Shown: piece by piece, positions 46,130 to 64,000 of the stretch
How positions within the stretch are numbered: the stretch's first letter is position 1
Layout of the letters: every line of letters starts with the position of its first letter
Assembly (NCBI GenBank): GCA_946811695.1
Contig: OX328124.1
Span: 98,008,547 to 98,072,546 of the forward strand
Direction of reading: 5' to 3'
Source: Gonocerus acuteangulatus
Taxonomy: Eukaryota > Arthropoda > Insecta > Hemiptera > Coreidae
DNA length: 64,000 nt
Notes under the pieces: generated by a model
Told to the model about the DNA's origin: nothing
The model's input: only the letters and a program-made list of their open reading frames with translations
The model's database searches: none
Program-made: the position numbers and the translations under genes

Positions 46130-47700
46130 CGAAAGAAGACTTTTCTGAGACAATAAATGAGTACTTCAGATTGATTTTAAAGAAAGGAATGGTCCAGTAA
46201 ATGCCTAATATAATATAATGTTGCTATATTCCACTACTTGCAAAGAAAGAAGAAGGGGGAGGAGGCTTTGCTTTGGTTCATCTAGTATTCCTGGTGACGG
46301 AGATTTCTATAAAGGTATATGTGTTTCAAGAAAGTTCTCATCCACAACTACAGCCCTTACTAAGTCCTTAGTAGCTTCTATTTGTTCTCTGTAAATCTGG
46401 GCGCTGTGGAAGGCGATTTAAGAATTACATTAAGGTTCAAGCAGCGTTGGGAGAACCGTTTGCCGCCAAGAAGAAAATGATTTTTTCCAGGTATGGATTG
46501 TTATTTGAATGTTGCTATCAATGTACATACATATATTGAAAAACAAATTCCTCAGTTTTTTTTTCTTTAACCCATTCTTCTTACTGAAGCTGGAAACGTG
46601 TTTAAATTCTTATCTCAAATGTTTGGTCATAGAGAACAAGGAATAAACTACTGTTAATAAACATTATCATCAAATTAAAATGTATGGACTTGATCCACTT
46701 TAGCTCAAGTACCTCATATATGAATCACTATCCTTCTATTTTGTACGTTTCATTAAACATTTTCACCCAGTGTTTGTAGCTTTAAGCACCCATTTTCAAC
46801 ATGCATTTAAGAGTAAATAATAGAAATAAGAATATTTACAGAAAATGTTAGAATATAGTTAATCCAACCAAAATTCTAAATTATTAACTTTAAAAAGAGG
46901 GAAGAATTTTTTTATGGACACACCCATTCGTCAGCCAAGACCTAGACTGGTGCAGTTTTTACTCTATTTTTTTTTTTATTTAACATGACTATTTTAATGA
47001 TGTTATCATATCTTAATAAATGAGAGATTTTTTGGGCTGGGATGTCTAAAGGCAGCCCAACAATTTTTTTTAGCCAGAAGATGTTGCCTTTCTTTTTTTA
47101 CGGACTATTAACACTTAAAATTCGTGGCCATCAGATCATAACAAGATGGTGTAATAACATCGAAATCTAGTTCACCTAGGCAATCAGCTTTCCTCTTCCC
47201 TGAATTCCAGAGTCCAAATCCCTAAAATTTTTCTCTTCATCTTGCTTTATAGTTGAGGCTTCCTTTTGCGAATTTTGTCCCACTTTCCCAGGCCAAAGCG
47301 GACACCAGCCAATTCTGTGCATTGAGTCTTGTGTAATGTTACTTATAACTAACCAATTGTGTTTAATCCCTAAAAGACTTTGTTCTGCTTCTTGTTAAGA
47401 TTTTAGATAGGTAATACATTTATATCTGCCATTTTTTATTAAGAATTTATCTAACTTCAGAAATGCATTAAAACAATCGTTGATTGTAGTGCATTTTCAA
47501 TTTTTTTTTACATTGATTGACCTCATCCAAAATTCAAAGAAACTGATGAATCAGGAGCAGAACGTGCAGTAGATGCTTTTGATGAAAGTCTTCTAAAATA
47601 TACATGCAACTCAATCCTCAAATTTAGCATCCTTTAAAGTTTGAAAAGAAAGCACTCATGAAGTCAAATCATTTTATGCTGGTTTTCCAGGAGCCTCATT
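46130..47700. other. No gene recognised
   Basis: AT-rich unique sequence with no supported feature. Confidence 0.35.
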
Positions 47701-47723
47701 TTGCCCCAGACAGTTCCGAGATT

Positions 47724-47986
47724 ATATCGTCCCTACCATGCCAAACTATTGAATATGCAAATCGGAGGAAACTGAAGAACAAACATATTCAATGAATTGT
47801 CGAAGTAATATATTGAAAAATGTTTTTATCTGATACTTTATTTAATGCATTAAAGGCTATTCTAAAAAGGTTAAGAGTTGTGACAATTTACGGCAAGCTG
47901 TATCGTCCACAATCTTAGAGTAAAGTCTCGAATCTGAAAAACAATTTTTTTCATATTCAATAGTTTGACATGGTAGGGACGATATA
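47724..47986. repeat. Foldback, 34-bp arms
   Basis: TATATCGTCCCTACCATG and CAAACTATTGAATATG at 47724-47757 recur inverted at 47952-47986 with one mismatch; about 195 bp lies between. MITE-like. Confidence 0.7.
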
Positions 47987-48434
47987 GCCCACAGAATATT
48001 AACCTTTGCACATCCCACACATTTTTTGGGAGAAACAGTGTTGATCGAATCCTGAGTAGAAGTACTGTTGGAAATCTTGGAATTGTTCAGTGTTTATAAA
48101 TAATGACAGCAGAAGGTATTTTTCCATTTGCATTTAAAACTTAACTGGATTGAACAACCTGCTTAGAGAAGCATGGCCAATACCAATTGTTTCCACTTTA
48201 TTACTCTTCAGGTACCAGTCAAAGTAATTAATAACAATTATGAAGAGAAGTGTTTATTAAAGAAATAATTGCTTCTCTCTCCCTTTATCCAAGCTTAGTC
48301 AAGATCTTTTGTGCTGTAATAAAATTTAGCAATAATGTATACAAAATTTCAATTATAAGAAAGTCTGGAAGTTGTTAATACAACTCTATGAGCTACGATA
48401 TTAATTTATTTTAATAAATTTAAAAATTGCATGA

Positions 48435-48530
48435 AAAGGCTCAGTGGTCTTAGTATTAAGAAGTGCACACTTTGCCTAGTGCATGGATTCAATCCTCTCT
48501 AGGGATGTTCTTCTCCTTTTTTTTCTTTCT
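48435..48530 (+). mobile_element. Possible tRNA-derived SINE remnant
   Basis: AAAGGCTCAGTGGTCTTAGT (A box-like) and GGATTCAATCC (B box-like) about 45 bp apart, followed by a T-rich run. Diverged from the SINE at 7963. Confidence 0.4.
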
Positions 48531-48653
48531 TCTTAAAAAAAGAAAGACAAAATCTTAATCCTGCCAAGGAAAGGGTGATACCCTGTAGTTATCCCATCCC
48601 GATAAAATTGTTTTCATTAAAAATAGGCGAAAAGAAATGGAAATAGAACAATA

Positions 48654-49198
48654 TATAGCCCGTTCAGTGCCCAAAATTCTGAGGGAAATATTCCCGACGG
48701 TTCCGCCATTTGCATTTCCATTATAATGAACAACACACGCTACTTAAACACAACAAAAACTGATTATGTCTCGTTTAGGACCATGGAAGGCTTTGAGAGG
48801 TCAGACAAGGGAGATAGTGTCTAATATTTATCTGTACTCAGTCAAAGCTAAGGCTAAAAACAATTTAAGCTATAGACTATACAAGTAGATGGTTCTGTTG
48901 GAGGGAAAAGGGTGTGGCCTATATTCCCCTTGCAAGAAATTGGCAGTAAAAATTCTCTCTGTCATAACCTTATCACTAGGAGGTTTAAAATGTTTTTAGT
49001 CTTAGCTGTAGTATTGATAAATATTAGACACTATTTCCTTTTTCTGACCTCTCAATGCCTTCCCTAGTCATAAACGAGATTTAATCAGTTTTTATTATTC
49101 ATGTAAATTGGAGTTTGCAAATGGTGGAACCGCCGAATATTTCCCTCAAAATTTTGCGCTTGCGGAATTAAACTTTCCATCTATCTGAACAGGCTATA
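48654..49198. mobile_element. Foldback MITE, family F copy 1
   Basis: Starts TATAGCCCGTTCAGTG and ends with CTGAACAGGCTATA. Inverted arms of about 200 bp share GGNAATATTC, GGTTCCGCCATTTGCA and GAGGTCAGACAAGG-type blocks. 545 bp, non-coding. Confidence 0.7.
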
Positions 49199-49436
49199 GA
49201 GTGGAATGATACGTGGAGATTATCTGTGTTTATATAAAAGTAGAATAGTTCAGTACTGTAGTTTTAAAAGAAAATTTTCAGATTGACATTGGATATAATA
49301 ATTCTTTAAGTAATAACCAAAATAATCACAATATATAACAGTTAATAATAATTGAATAGTTGTAGTTAACACCCATAGAAATTGATTTGTCATGGAAAAA
49401 AAAAATACACGTAATAACTAAAGAATATAGTGAGAG

Positions 49437-49467
49437 GAAACTTTTCCGTCTATTTGAACAGGCTATA
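49437..49467. mobile_element. Family F terminal fragment
   Basis: AACTTTTCCGTCTATTTGAA and CAGGCTATAG repeat the right end of copy 1, 269 bp downstream of it. Confidence 0.55.
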
Positions 49468-49479
49468 GTATAAGTGGAC

Positions 49480-50990
49480 ACAAAAGGTTAACAAGTTCAC
49501 CATTGTTTCCCCCCATTTTGCAGAAACCATTTTGATATTCTATAAATTGACAAAAATATTCCAGCCATTTTGTAAGCCTATCTTGATATTTAGCATTTTA
49601 ATTAGTAATTACTATGCCACTATAATTTGATGGTTGGCAATGGGTCCTTTCTTGAATATCATAATGTTCTGTTCATTAAAAAATAGGTGCATTGGTAGAT
49701 TTTAAATTATTTGTTGGTGATGCACTTCAAAACAATTTCCACCTTACTACATTGACGTAACTTATTATTTCTTCGATTGCCTTTTAGGAAATTTGAATAT
49801 ATTAGTAGGGATTCTGGGTTATTCTGTAGATTTTAAATTTTTTATTTCTTATGGCAAGTAAAAAATTAAAATTGTATTGGCATTTTTTTATAGACTTCTA
49901 CTCTACACCAATCTGTTTGTAGTGTCATTTCATAAGAAATATTTTTTGGCTCCTCCAGGGACCAAAATGCTTCAGAATTCACACTCACTTTAGCTAAAAG
50001 ATATAGAGCACATTCAATATAGCGGGACTTTTTCTGGGGTAGGTTCAAAGCTAAACTTATGCACCTGTAATCACAAATGTTGAATCCAATGATCATTAGA
50101 TCCTTGAAAAAATTCGCTTCCAGAATAGGCCCATTGTTTGATGTTTTATTCAAGCATGTACGAATGGTATGCTTTTAAAACAAAAGTTAGATATAGGCAA
50201 TAATCGTAATAATAAAATTGATGCGCTTTATATATAAGAGAGTAAAATGACAAAACAAAAAAGGTACAAACCGTACTTTGATATCTTCAATATTAACTCA
50301 GTTATAAGGATTAAATGTCATTAATTTAATTAAAACCTTAATTTTTATGCGTCATTTTAAGAATAAATTATACCTGATTTCATTATATTTTTTCATAACC
50401 TTTATGAAAAAATATGATTGATCCTGTAAAAATATTTGACCTGTATAATTCAAATTAATTGCCACTCCATTTGAACCAATATTAGCATGATAACATATTT
50501 CACAAGTCAAAATGCAAAAACATTTAAAGTTTTCGAGCATAGATATCCAGATTAAAAGATACATTTTTTTTTTAATGTTCATATGCAGCAATATGAATGA
50601 GATTAATCACAAATCGTGACCACCACAAAGCAAGCCCATGTACTTACCGCATGGGAATTGGCTCAGCTAAAGCTACATACAATTATATTGAATTTTACAG
50701 GAAAATTATTATTCCAGTAGCAACCATACTTTTGAGGAAAAGTGATGAAAAAATTTCTTGAGATTATGAATAATCTTGCCTTAAACAATCTCAGTAAAAG
50801 TATAAAAGATTAAAGCTTTAATTAAAATAATTCTTTATCGTTAAAATAAAATTATGATATTTGTCTTATAGCTTAGTTAATATAATGATATTGAAATGCA
50901 GTTTCTACTATTTGTTTTGTCTTTTTACAACTTTAATATGGCATGCATAAACATCTACAAACACTAACATTTGAAGGCATTCCAGGCCCT
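49480..50990. other. No gene recognised
   Basis: AT-rich DNA; minus-strand frames at 49866-50153 and 50352-50591 lack family motifs and good splice sites. Confidence 0.3.
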
Positions 50991-51015
50991 CAAGCATGAT
51001 TGAAACGACCAAAAA

Positions 51016-51240
51016 ATGGGCATAACCTCAAAAAAGAAATCAAGCTCTAAAACTCATTTTGCTTTGGCTTTTTTCTCTCAAACAGCATTTGTGGCCAAAC
51101 ATCTTAAAAGGGACCCTTTTAAAATGAATTCAATCCAAACCATAGAGGATGCACAAAAAATCATTACCACTCTTGTTTATTGCAGTGTTCGTTACTTAAG
51201 AAATATTTCTAAGAAAACAAAATTCACTATCATTGTTTAG
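51016..51240 (+). CDS. 74-codon ORF, unsupported
   Basis: MGITSKKKSSSKTHFALAFF..., basic and hydrophobic, ending TFITIV-like at a TAG. I do not recognise it. Upstream in another frame, THLTFEGIPGPQA-like text is open. It could be chance or a transposase relic. Confidence 0.15.
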   Translation: MGITSKKKSSSKTHFALAFFSQTAFVAKHLKRDPFKMNSIQTIEDAQKIITTLVYCSVRYLRNISKKTKFTIIV

Positions 51241-51861
51241 ATTCTGATTAAGAATTTTTTCTACCTTACATTTACATATAAACAGTATAGAAACATCGGT
51301 AGGTATCCTCAATAGCTGATTTTGTATTGATAAATTCATATTCATTGGTTTGTTGTTGCATATTGGATATGAAAAAAAAAAACAGTTATGAATAATCTTG
51401 ATAACCTCCTTAGAGCTGTACATTAAAATTATACACAACAGTTCAAGGCTTTGTACTTTACAAATAGATCAAGCAACATAAATGGCATTGGTTTATTTTA
51501 TAATAATGTAAGATAATAATTAAAAATATAAATAAGTATGATTTTTATCTCTTGTTGCAGGTGAAGAAAAAAATCAATCTAGCTCAGGGCAAAACTACAT
51601 GAGACTCGACATGAAATTAATGATAGGCTACAGTGTTATTGTGTTTCTAAGGTTCATTCGTCAGATGTGATACTATTATTTTGATAAGCAATTTTGTTTT
51701 TCGCTATAATAAACATAATTCGACTGATATATCTGTATATGAATGTAAAGGATTTTGATAATGAATATGAATATCTTATTCATGAAAGCTTTAATATTCA
51801 GTGTTCCAAGAAAATGTTCTTCCTTTGAAAATGTGTATCATTAGCACTAGCGTAAAGAATA

Positions 51862-51866
<5 letters not shown>

Positions 51867-51921
<55 letters not shown>
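51867..51921. repeat. TA microsatellite
   Basis: Pure TA run in AT-rich DNA with no associated element recognised. Confidence 0.9.
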
Positions 51922-51925
<4 letters not shown>

Positions 51926-52212
51926 AAAACAGCAGCTATTAATACTACTGTTAAAATTTTATATACAAATAATTATGAACCATATTTAAATATTTTTAAG
52001 TTCTAAGTTATGGCATTTGAACTGTTTAGGAGAATGCAATAATTTTTAAAGCAATATTATTTCTTTATGTGTACAAATTATATCTATATATATGTCAATG
52101 CTGTTTATATGTTAAATTAAATGTAATAAATTAAAAACTAGCTTAGTGAAGTAATTAACATGACCTTATTTTAAATAATTGAGAAGATATAGTTGACCGT
52201 TGAGATCTAAAA

Positions 52213-52317
52213 GGTTTTGATAATCGGTGTTCGGTCTTTAGATTGAATAAAAACTACATTTTATAGTTAAAATGCAGTTTTTATACTATTAAAAGACCGA
52301 ACCCCGATAATCAAAAT
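52213..52317. repeat. 105-bp palindromic MITE
   Basis: TTTTGATAATCGGTGTTCGG and GTCTTTAGATTGAATAAAAA recur inverted around a short centre (ACATTTTATAGTTAAAATG). Confidence 0.7.
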
Positions 52318-52483
52318 TTATTATTTTAAATAAGATTTATTTACCAAATATAAACCTGATTAAAACAAATAATGAGATAATTGCAAAGAGATTGTAGTCT
52401 GTTTAGATTGAGAAGGTTTATAGACGGGTTTCGGTCTTATGATGAATAGAACTACATTTTGTAACAAAATTAGTTGCATTTTT

Positions 52484-52525
52484 TGCCGATGTTTCAGCTC
52501 GACATTCAAGCCTCCTTCTGGGCTC
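52484..52525 (-). ncRNA. Degenerate hammerhead-like motif
   Basis: On minus: GCCCAGAAGGAGGCTTGAAT, GTCGAGCT, GAAACATCGGC. Stem II GGCTT...GAGCT and the GAAAC box are recognisable; CUGANGA has become CAGAAGG. Confidence 0.35.
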
Positions 52526-52664
52526 AAAGATGTACTATCCCAGACCTCTCCTCCGACGACCCGAAGAAGGCTTAAAAACAAACAGGAACTTTGGCAAAAA
52601 TATAACAATTTTTATGTAAGTTGAAGGCGAGGGAGGGGAAGGATCAATGGACTCTTGAAGTAAG

Positions 52665-53045
52665 TGGCAGGAGTTGCTCCCTAAATTGTTTAAAACATTA
52701 ACTTACATTTGCGATGTTTCAAACCTCTTTACATTCATTATTAGGCATCCTAAATTAAGTCATATTAAGGTCTATTATAATTATTAAATTTGAGTATCTA
52801 TTGAGGTCCATAATTATAGAATTTTGAGAGTAAACGTTAAATCCAGGTTGTTGAATGGACAAATCATGAATATTCTTACGCAGATTTAATGTTTACTCTC
52901 AAGATTTTATAATTATGGACCTCAATATGAAATATAATAATTATAATTGACCTTAACATGATTTAATTTAAGATAATGAACCTGAAAGGTTTGAAACATT
53001 GCAATTATAAGTTAATGTTTTAAACAATTTTGGAAAGCAACTCCT
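52665..53045. mobile_element. Foldback PLE-derived element, paired hammerhead-like motifs
   Basis: AAACATTAACTTAC, GGTCCATAATTATA and GAGAGTAAACGTTAAATC near the left recur inverted near the right. Left arm on minus: CTAATAATGAA...GGTTTGAAACATCGC (52744-52711); right arm on plus: GATAATGAACCTGAAAGG, TTTGAAACATTGC (about 52974-53010). Both keep stem II and GAAAC; CUGANGA has decayed by G-to-A changes. Homologous to 25023-25215. Confidence 0.6.
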
Positions 53046-53049
53046 GCCA

Positions 53050-53740
53050 GTTACTTCAAGCATAATAATTACGGTATAAAATGTAGTATGTAATGTCGTA
53101 TTTTTAAGACCGTTTTGATATATGTTTTACATTTTTAAAGCTATCGATAGAAAACAGCTCTCCTCGAGGCTGAAAGAGTTTGACAGTATTTCCCACTAAT
53201 CTTTCATTTATAAGTACAAAGTTGTATTTAGATTTAATATTATAAAAATGGATAATCTAGCAGTATGAAGCAACTTTGGCAATCTATAGTTCCTCAATTT
53301 TCTCGCATTATTTTTTTAATTTTTCATGTCTGTTTCAAAAGCCAATGATATTATGAGACATTAAAACCAAGTTTACGTCTAGCAGTAATGGAAATTATGA
53401 TAATACACAACAACTTAGCTCTGCAAGGAGGCTTTCATTAAGAAACATGCAGTAGAAAGCAGCTGAATGGTGAATAATACCTTGAATGATTGAAAATTAA
53501 ATCAAATATCTTTAATTCATTGAAAACTGGTTACCAAACTCCACTGAACAGACAGACCCCTGCAGTATAAGATTTTCCCAATACACTTTTGTTTTTGAGG
53601 AATATCGTAAATTCCTCTTGAAACTATGTGGTTCATTGATAAAGATTTGCTGGAGCATGAAAGTAGTCAGGTTTTACAATTCTATAACAACTTGCCCTGG
53701 GTGGAATGACACCATTAATTTGTCAATAAACAAAACCTAC
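53050..53740. other. No gene recognised
   Basis: AT-rich unique sequence with no supported feature. Confidence 0.35.
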
Positions 53741-53748
53741 ATTCTAAA

Positions 53749-53751
<3 letters not shown>

Positions 53752-53793
<42 letters not shown>
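53752..53793 (+). repeat. Poly(A), ~42 bp
   Basis: A-run ending 17 bp before family F copy 2; perhaps a retroposon tail. Confidence 0.8.
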
Positions 53794-53796
<3 letters not shown>

Positions 53797-53809
53797 GTTT
53801 TGGTCCAGG

Positions 53810-54394
53810 TATAGCCTTTCCAGATAAACCCAGGAGTTCAATTGTGCATGCGTGTCTGGGCGGGACGTTCGCTGGGAATTCCTCCCAGCCCCTCGCTTCT
53901 GTTTTTAATTATCAAAGACTTAAGGTGAATCACTATAAAAACTAATTATGTCTTGTTTAGGAGCAGGAAAGGCCAGGCAAGGGAGATAGTGTTTTATGTT
54001 TATCAACACAGCCAAAGCTAAGGCTGAAAACAATTTAAACTATAACGTTTCCGATTCCACAAGCAAGGCGACTGGATTAACGGCTGAAAAATCATTAGGT
54101 TATCAAAGGGAGTTCCTTCCTGCTATTTCACCAGAATATAGGCCCCAATCATTCCCTCCAACTATTTGAACATAGTTTAAATTGTTTTTTAGGCTTAGCT
54201 TTGGCTAAATATTGATAAACATAAAACGCTAAAGACTACCTGCCTTGCCTGACCTCTGCCTTCCTGGTCCTGAATTTTTCAGACGTGTTGTTCATTGAAA
54301 TGGTAATGTGAATGGTGGAACTGTTGGGAATATTTGCCTCGACATTTCGCGCATGTGGGATTTGTACAACTCCATCAATCTGAAGGGACTATAG
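53810..54394. mobile_element. Foldback MITE, family F copy 2
   Basis: TATAGCCTTTCCAGATAAAC at the left and AATCTGAAGGGACTATA at the right; interior blocks TTATGTCTTGTTTAGGA, CAAAGCTAAGGCTGAAAA and their inverses match copy 1. 585 bp. Confidence 0.65.
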
Positions 54395-54827
54395 CATAAT
54401 AGATAATCTAAAAACATACTTTACCTATTTGATAGACTCCTTCAAATGTGATCCATTAACTCACATCTAGAATAAACCAATGAACCCCAAAGATTTACCA
54501 ATCATCGAAGTTTACCAATGATCCCTATTACAAATGGCATTTTGTTACCAAACTCACATAATTCTATGGAGAAGTGAGAAATTCCATCTTATCACAAGAC
54601 AAGAACCTTGTCAACATACTAAGTTAATACCCAGCAGTAAAATTATGATTATACAAAGGAACTTAGCTCTGCAGGGAAGCTTTTATAAAGAAACAGCAGC
54701 AGAAAGGTAAATAATCCCTTGAAAAACAATTGAAAATCAAATCAAGTGAGTTTAATTCTATTAAAACTGGCCACCAAACAAACCATTTATACATAACATA
54801 TCCCTTTCAATGAAAAAAAAGTCGGAA

Positions 54828-54865
54828 CCATTGGAACTGCTGCATCTTAGCATATTTCCAAATAA
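54828..54865 (-). mobile_element. Decayed family B 3' end
   Basis: On minus: GGAAATATGCTAAGATGCAG, CAGTTCC, GGTTCCGAC and T's. Order equals the family B terminus. Confidence 0.45.
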
Positions 54866-54872
54866 TGCTTCC

Positions 54873-55019
54873 TTCTGATGTGAAGAAAGCATAAGATGCT
54901 AACTTCTGATGCGAAGAAAGCATAAGATGCTTACTTCTGATGTGAAGACAGCATAAGATGCTTACTTCTGATGTGAAGAAAGCATAAGATGCTTACTTCT
55001 GATGTGAAGAAAACATAAG
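54873..55019. repeat. 31-bp minisatellite
   Basis: TTCTGATGTGAAGAAAGCAT begins units at 54873, 54904, 54935, 54966 and 54997, a strict 31-bp period with few changes. It starts next to the family B end. Confidence 0.85.
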
Positions 55020-55029
55020 TTTTTACACA

Positions 55030-55520
55030 AATATTAAGACAACCCTGCCCCAAAAACCGTTTTTTTTTAAATGTGTATATTATAAAATATACTGAAGCCA
55101 AACTATCTCCAGCCTGATAATCAGGCATGCTTACAGATCAATTCTGAGGAAGTGTATTTAGAGGCCAGAAAATTTTACTGAATATTTCTGGAATAAATGA
55201 AGGAATCGAGAGGTCTTTTTACATACCTTGAATAGAAATGCATTATCTACAATGCAGAACAAAGAAGAATGCAAAGGCAAACCCACACCCCTAAGAGGGC
55301 CTTGTCTAAAATCGGATAATAAAAAGAAGTAAATAAAGATTTTTTTTTTTTTAATGTGTATCTACTCTAAAAGAGAGCTGGTTAATACCAAGTTGTTCAT
55401 TATATAAACTTGTAACTAAAATATTTGTTTGTTTGGTATGCAATGCAAATACTGAAATAACTGTTCTAAAATGTTTTGACCCAAGTAAATAACTTTGGGA
55501 GCAGAGTAGAATTGCCTGCT
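55030..55520. other. No gene recognised
   Basis: AT-rich unique sequence with no supported feature. Confidence 0.35.
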
Positions 55521-55528
55521 CATATACA

Positions 55529-55628
55529 CAGGGGTTGAAGTTGCCTTATATTTTGAGACCGGAATTTCTGTAAATTTAAATGTACAAACATTTCGGTCTC
55601 AAAATATAGGACAACTTTGACCCCTGTA
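55529..55628. repeat. 100-bp palindromic MITE
   Basis: ACAGGGGTTGAAGTTGCCTT and ATATTTTGAGACCG recur inverted around a short AT centre. Confidence 0.75.
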
Positions 55629-55639
55629 TATAAAATGAC

Positions 55640-57055
55640 ATAATTTTCAAATTTTAAAAGAACGATTTTAGAAATGAAGTTTTCCAGAAATATTAATCAC
55701 AGTAATATTATTTATTTAAAGTGTTGAACAAAAGTTTCAGTTTCGCAGCCTTCTCCATCCCTAATCGGTTTCTCATTTGACTGTGAACAATTGATTTAAA
55801 TCAATGATTTAAAAAAAAATACTTGATTTAAATTGTTGACACCCTGTTACTGGTTAATACTGAAAGGAGAGCATATATGAAACATTATTAGAAGTAGATT
55901 CATGATACTATTAATGCCATTTGAAAGCATTTATACACTTCAAACCAAAGCTTATTTATTCAATCAAATACAAGAATGGCCCTGAAGCCTATACATCAAC
56001 TAAATATTTCATCCTTGGGAATAAGTTTCACAGTGACAATTTTAATATTGTTTGTTTAATAGTGAATAAATTATTTGTATTCCATTTTTTAAATATGAAA
56101 AAATAACATTTCATAGGAGAAGATAATCTCTATACAAAATATAAATTACAACTTTATTTATAATCTCAACAGCCATGCAACTATATTATACAATCACAAT
56201 ACTACTTTCACATGCATATTATATATAATTAAATAAAACTAAATACAACAAAAAATGGAAACAATACTATTACAACAAAAGGACCTAAAGAATAGGGGAA
56301 AATAATAAAACGAAATAAATAAAACTAAGAGTATATTTATTGTACACATTGCACAGAAGGTACTTTAGGAATCAATTTTAGTTTCCAATTATGTCAAAGT
56401 AATTACAATAAATTAATTAAAAACAAAAAGAATAAAGTACATCTGCAACGATGTTTATATAATTTCAAGTACTGTCTCTTATAATAGTATCTAATTAAGA
56501 AACCTAATTTTATTGTATAAAGATTCACTTAACTTGTTCAGTTGAACTTTAAGTGAATTATAACTATTCACTTATCTAGCCTTAACTGATAATCTTCTTA
56601 GAATAGAGAGGGCGATCAAGTTATATTCACAGGATGCACACGATGGAAAAGAAATATTTAAGCAGAGGCTGAAACAAATGGTTTTCGAATGATGTAAAAG
56701 ATATTAACATTTTATAAGCAATAATAATACTGGGGAGGCTTTGTATATCAAGTAAAGTTTTAAAAAATGGGCTATTTCTGAAATAATTTAAATATGCATA
56801 AGCAGATATAGTTTTTTTCTTCGCCCTGTTATATAAGCATTTAAAAAAAATTGTATTTCTTTCTTTAAATAAAATAAATTACAAAATTTATAATCATGAT
56901 ATGAAATAATGGAAAACTTTACCAAGTAAAATAAATTACTAATATCATCAGGAGTTAAAAGTGATTGTTTTTCTTTTTCTTTTTTTTTTTTTTTTTTTTT
57001 TTCATTTCATCACATAAGTAGAGGCAAGAATGAACCATAAGATAGGAAATTTACG
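55640..57055 (-). other. 3' flank and probable 3' UTR of the PP2A scaffold gene
   Basis: AT-rich with a T-run at 56978-57002. Minus-strand AATAAA candidates occur, for example at about 56154 and 56336. No other gene is seen. Where the transcript ends cannot be told. Confidence 0.3.
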
Positions 57056-57061
57056 AATTAT

Positions 57062-63437
<6,376 letters not shown>

Positions 63438-63719
63438 CTGAAAATAAAGCTCTAGATTAATAATATAAATATTCTATTTTTTTGTATTAGTCAGAGCTTC
63501 TGTAAATTAAAAAAAAAAAAAATAAATAAATGCATTTTTGTAACAACATAATTTTCAATCGATTTTGTAAATCTTTTTGTTATTTGATAGAATTCAGAAG
63601 CGTCACTAAATTTCTTACACAATTTTCAGTTCAGCCTACCCACATTAGAGGATTGACTATATAGGTGCATTTCAATGAACCTACGTAGTTCCTGTGTACA
63701 ATATATAGATTATTATATT

Positions 63720-63844
63720 TAGTTAATTAACCCTTTCCTAGCCGAGCAATGGGAGTGCGAATTTACGCGATGGGCCGACCAATCCATGAATAAAAGAATT
63801 ATAAAAAATACTTGATGTATTATATAATTGACAAATAATAACAA

Positions 63845-63903
<59 letters not shown>

Positions 63904-64000
63904 TAACATAGAGAAACAATCCGGGCGTTAATTGAAATAACACAAGAACAAATTAGTAGCATTACATTGACTCAAGCAGGTTAGATACATATTCGGGCGG
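63720..64000. mobile_element. Partial element with TA run, shared with the PLE flank
   Basis: TTAACCCTTTCCTAGCC begins at 63727, a TA run at 63849-63899 follows, and GAACAAATTAGTAGCATTAC matches the segment upstream of the PLE. It runs off the window. Lies in an upstream PP2A intron. Confidence 0.4.

Noticed and set aside
52360..52624. Frames of 82 and 61 codons on opposite strands
   Set aside because: They overlap a decayed hammerhead-bearing repeat; no splice or family evidence.
54873..55019. CRISPR-like array of 31-bp repeats
   Set aside because: Units are contiguous without spacers, so it is a minisatellite.

Overview
This window is animal nuclear DNA: AT-rich, intron-containing and dominated by mobile elements. 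A terminal exon resembling the arthropod beaten-path (Beat) family, together with Penelope-like, Helitron and Helentron-like elements, points to an arthropod with a large repeat-rich genome. I cannot resolve the order or class. Only two host genes are supported, one at the right end and one near the middle.

Right end, minus strand: six exons (63437 down to 57062) encode the C-terminal half, about 272 residues, of the PP2A 65-kDa scaffold subunit. All six joins keep frame and have GT/AG sites. Its large intron (62299-58839) holds a Penelope-like retroelement (PLE) in the same orientation, with an RT domain, a damaged GIY-YIG nuclease, TA microsatellites on both sides and a hammerhead-ribozyme-like motif downstream. 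Centre, plus strand: 26973-27263 is a single terminal coding exon of a Beat-like immunoglobulin-domain protein; its other exons were not found.

Left third (1-26 kb): nested rolling-circle-type elements. Two related families (here A and B) share a Helentron/HINE-like plan: a T-run, a short 5' motif repeated inverted near the 3' end, a core of TA microsatellite plus a 143-bp or ~350-bp minisatellite, and a 3' hairpin followed by T's. Between them lie an internally deleted Helitron (20472-22574), a foldback pair of Helitron-type 3' ends (17438-20306), 5S-rRNA-headed SINEs, a tRNA-headed SINE with a poly(T) end and a perfect 14-bp target duplication, and fragments of non-LTR elements and a PLE.

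Middle and right (28-57 kb): mostly old AT-rich DNA with foldback elements, a 2.5-kb long-TIR DNA transposon with a transposase-like relic, a copia fragment, GC-rich MITEs, minisatellites and homopolymers.

The most notable pattern is hammerhead-like motifs at about a dozen loci, in several sequence families, often as inverted pairs in foldback elements. The best ones share one extra nucleotide between the CUGANGA box and stem II, and a palindromic stem III that would favour a dimeric fold.
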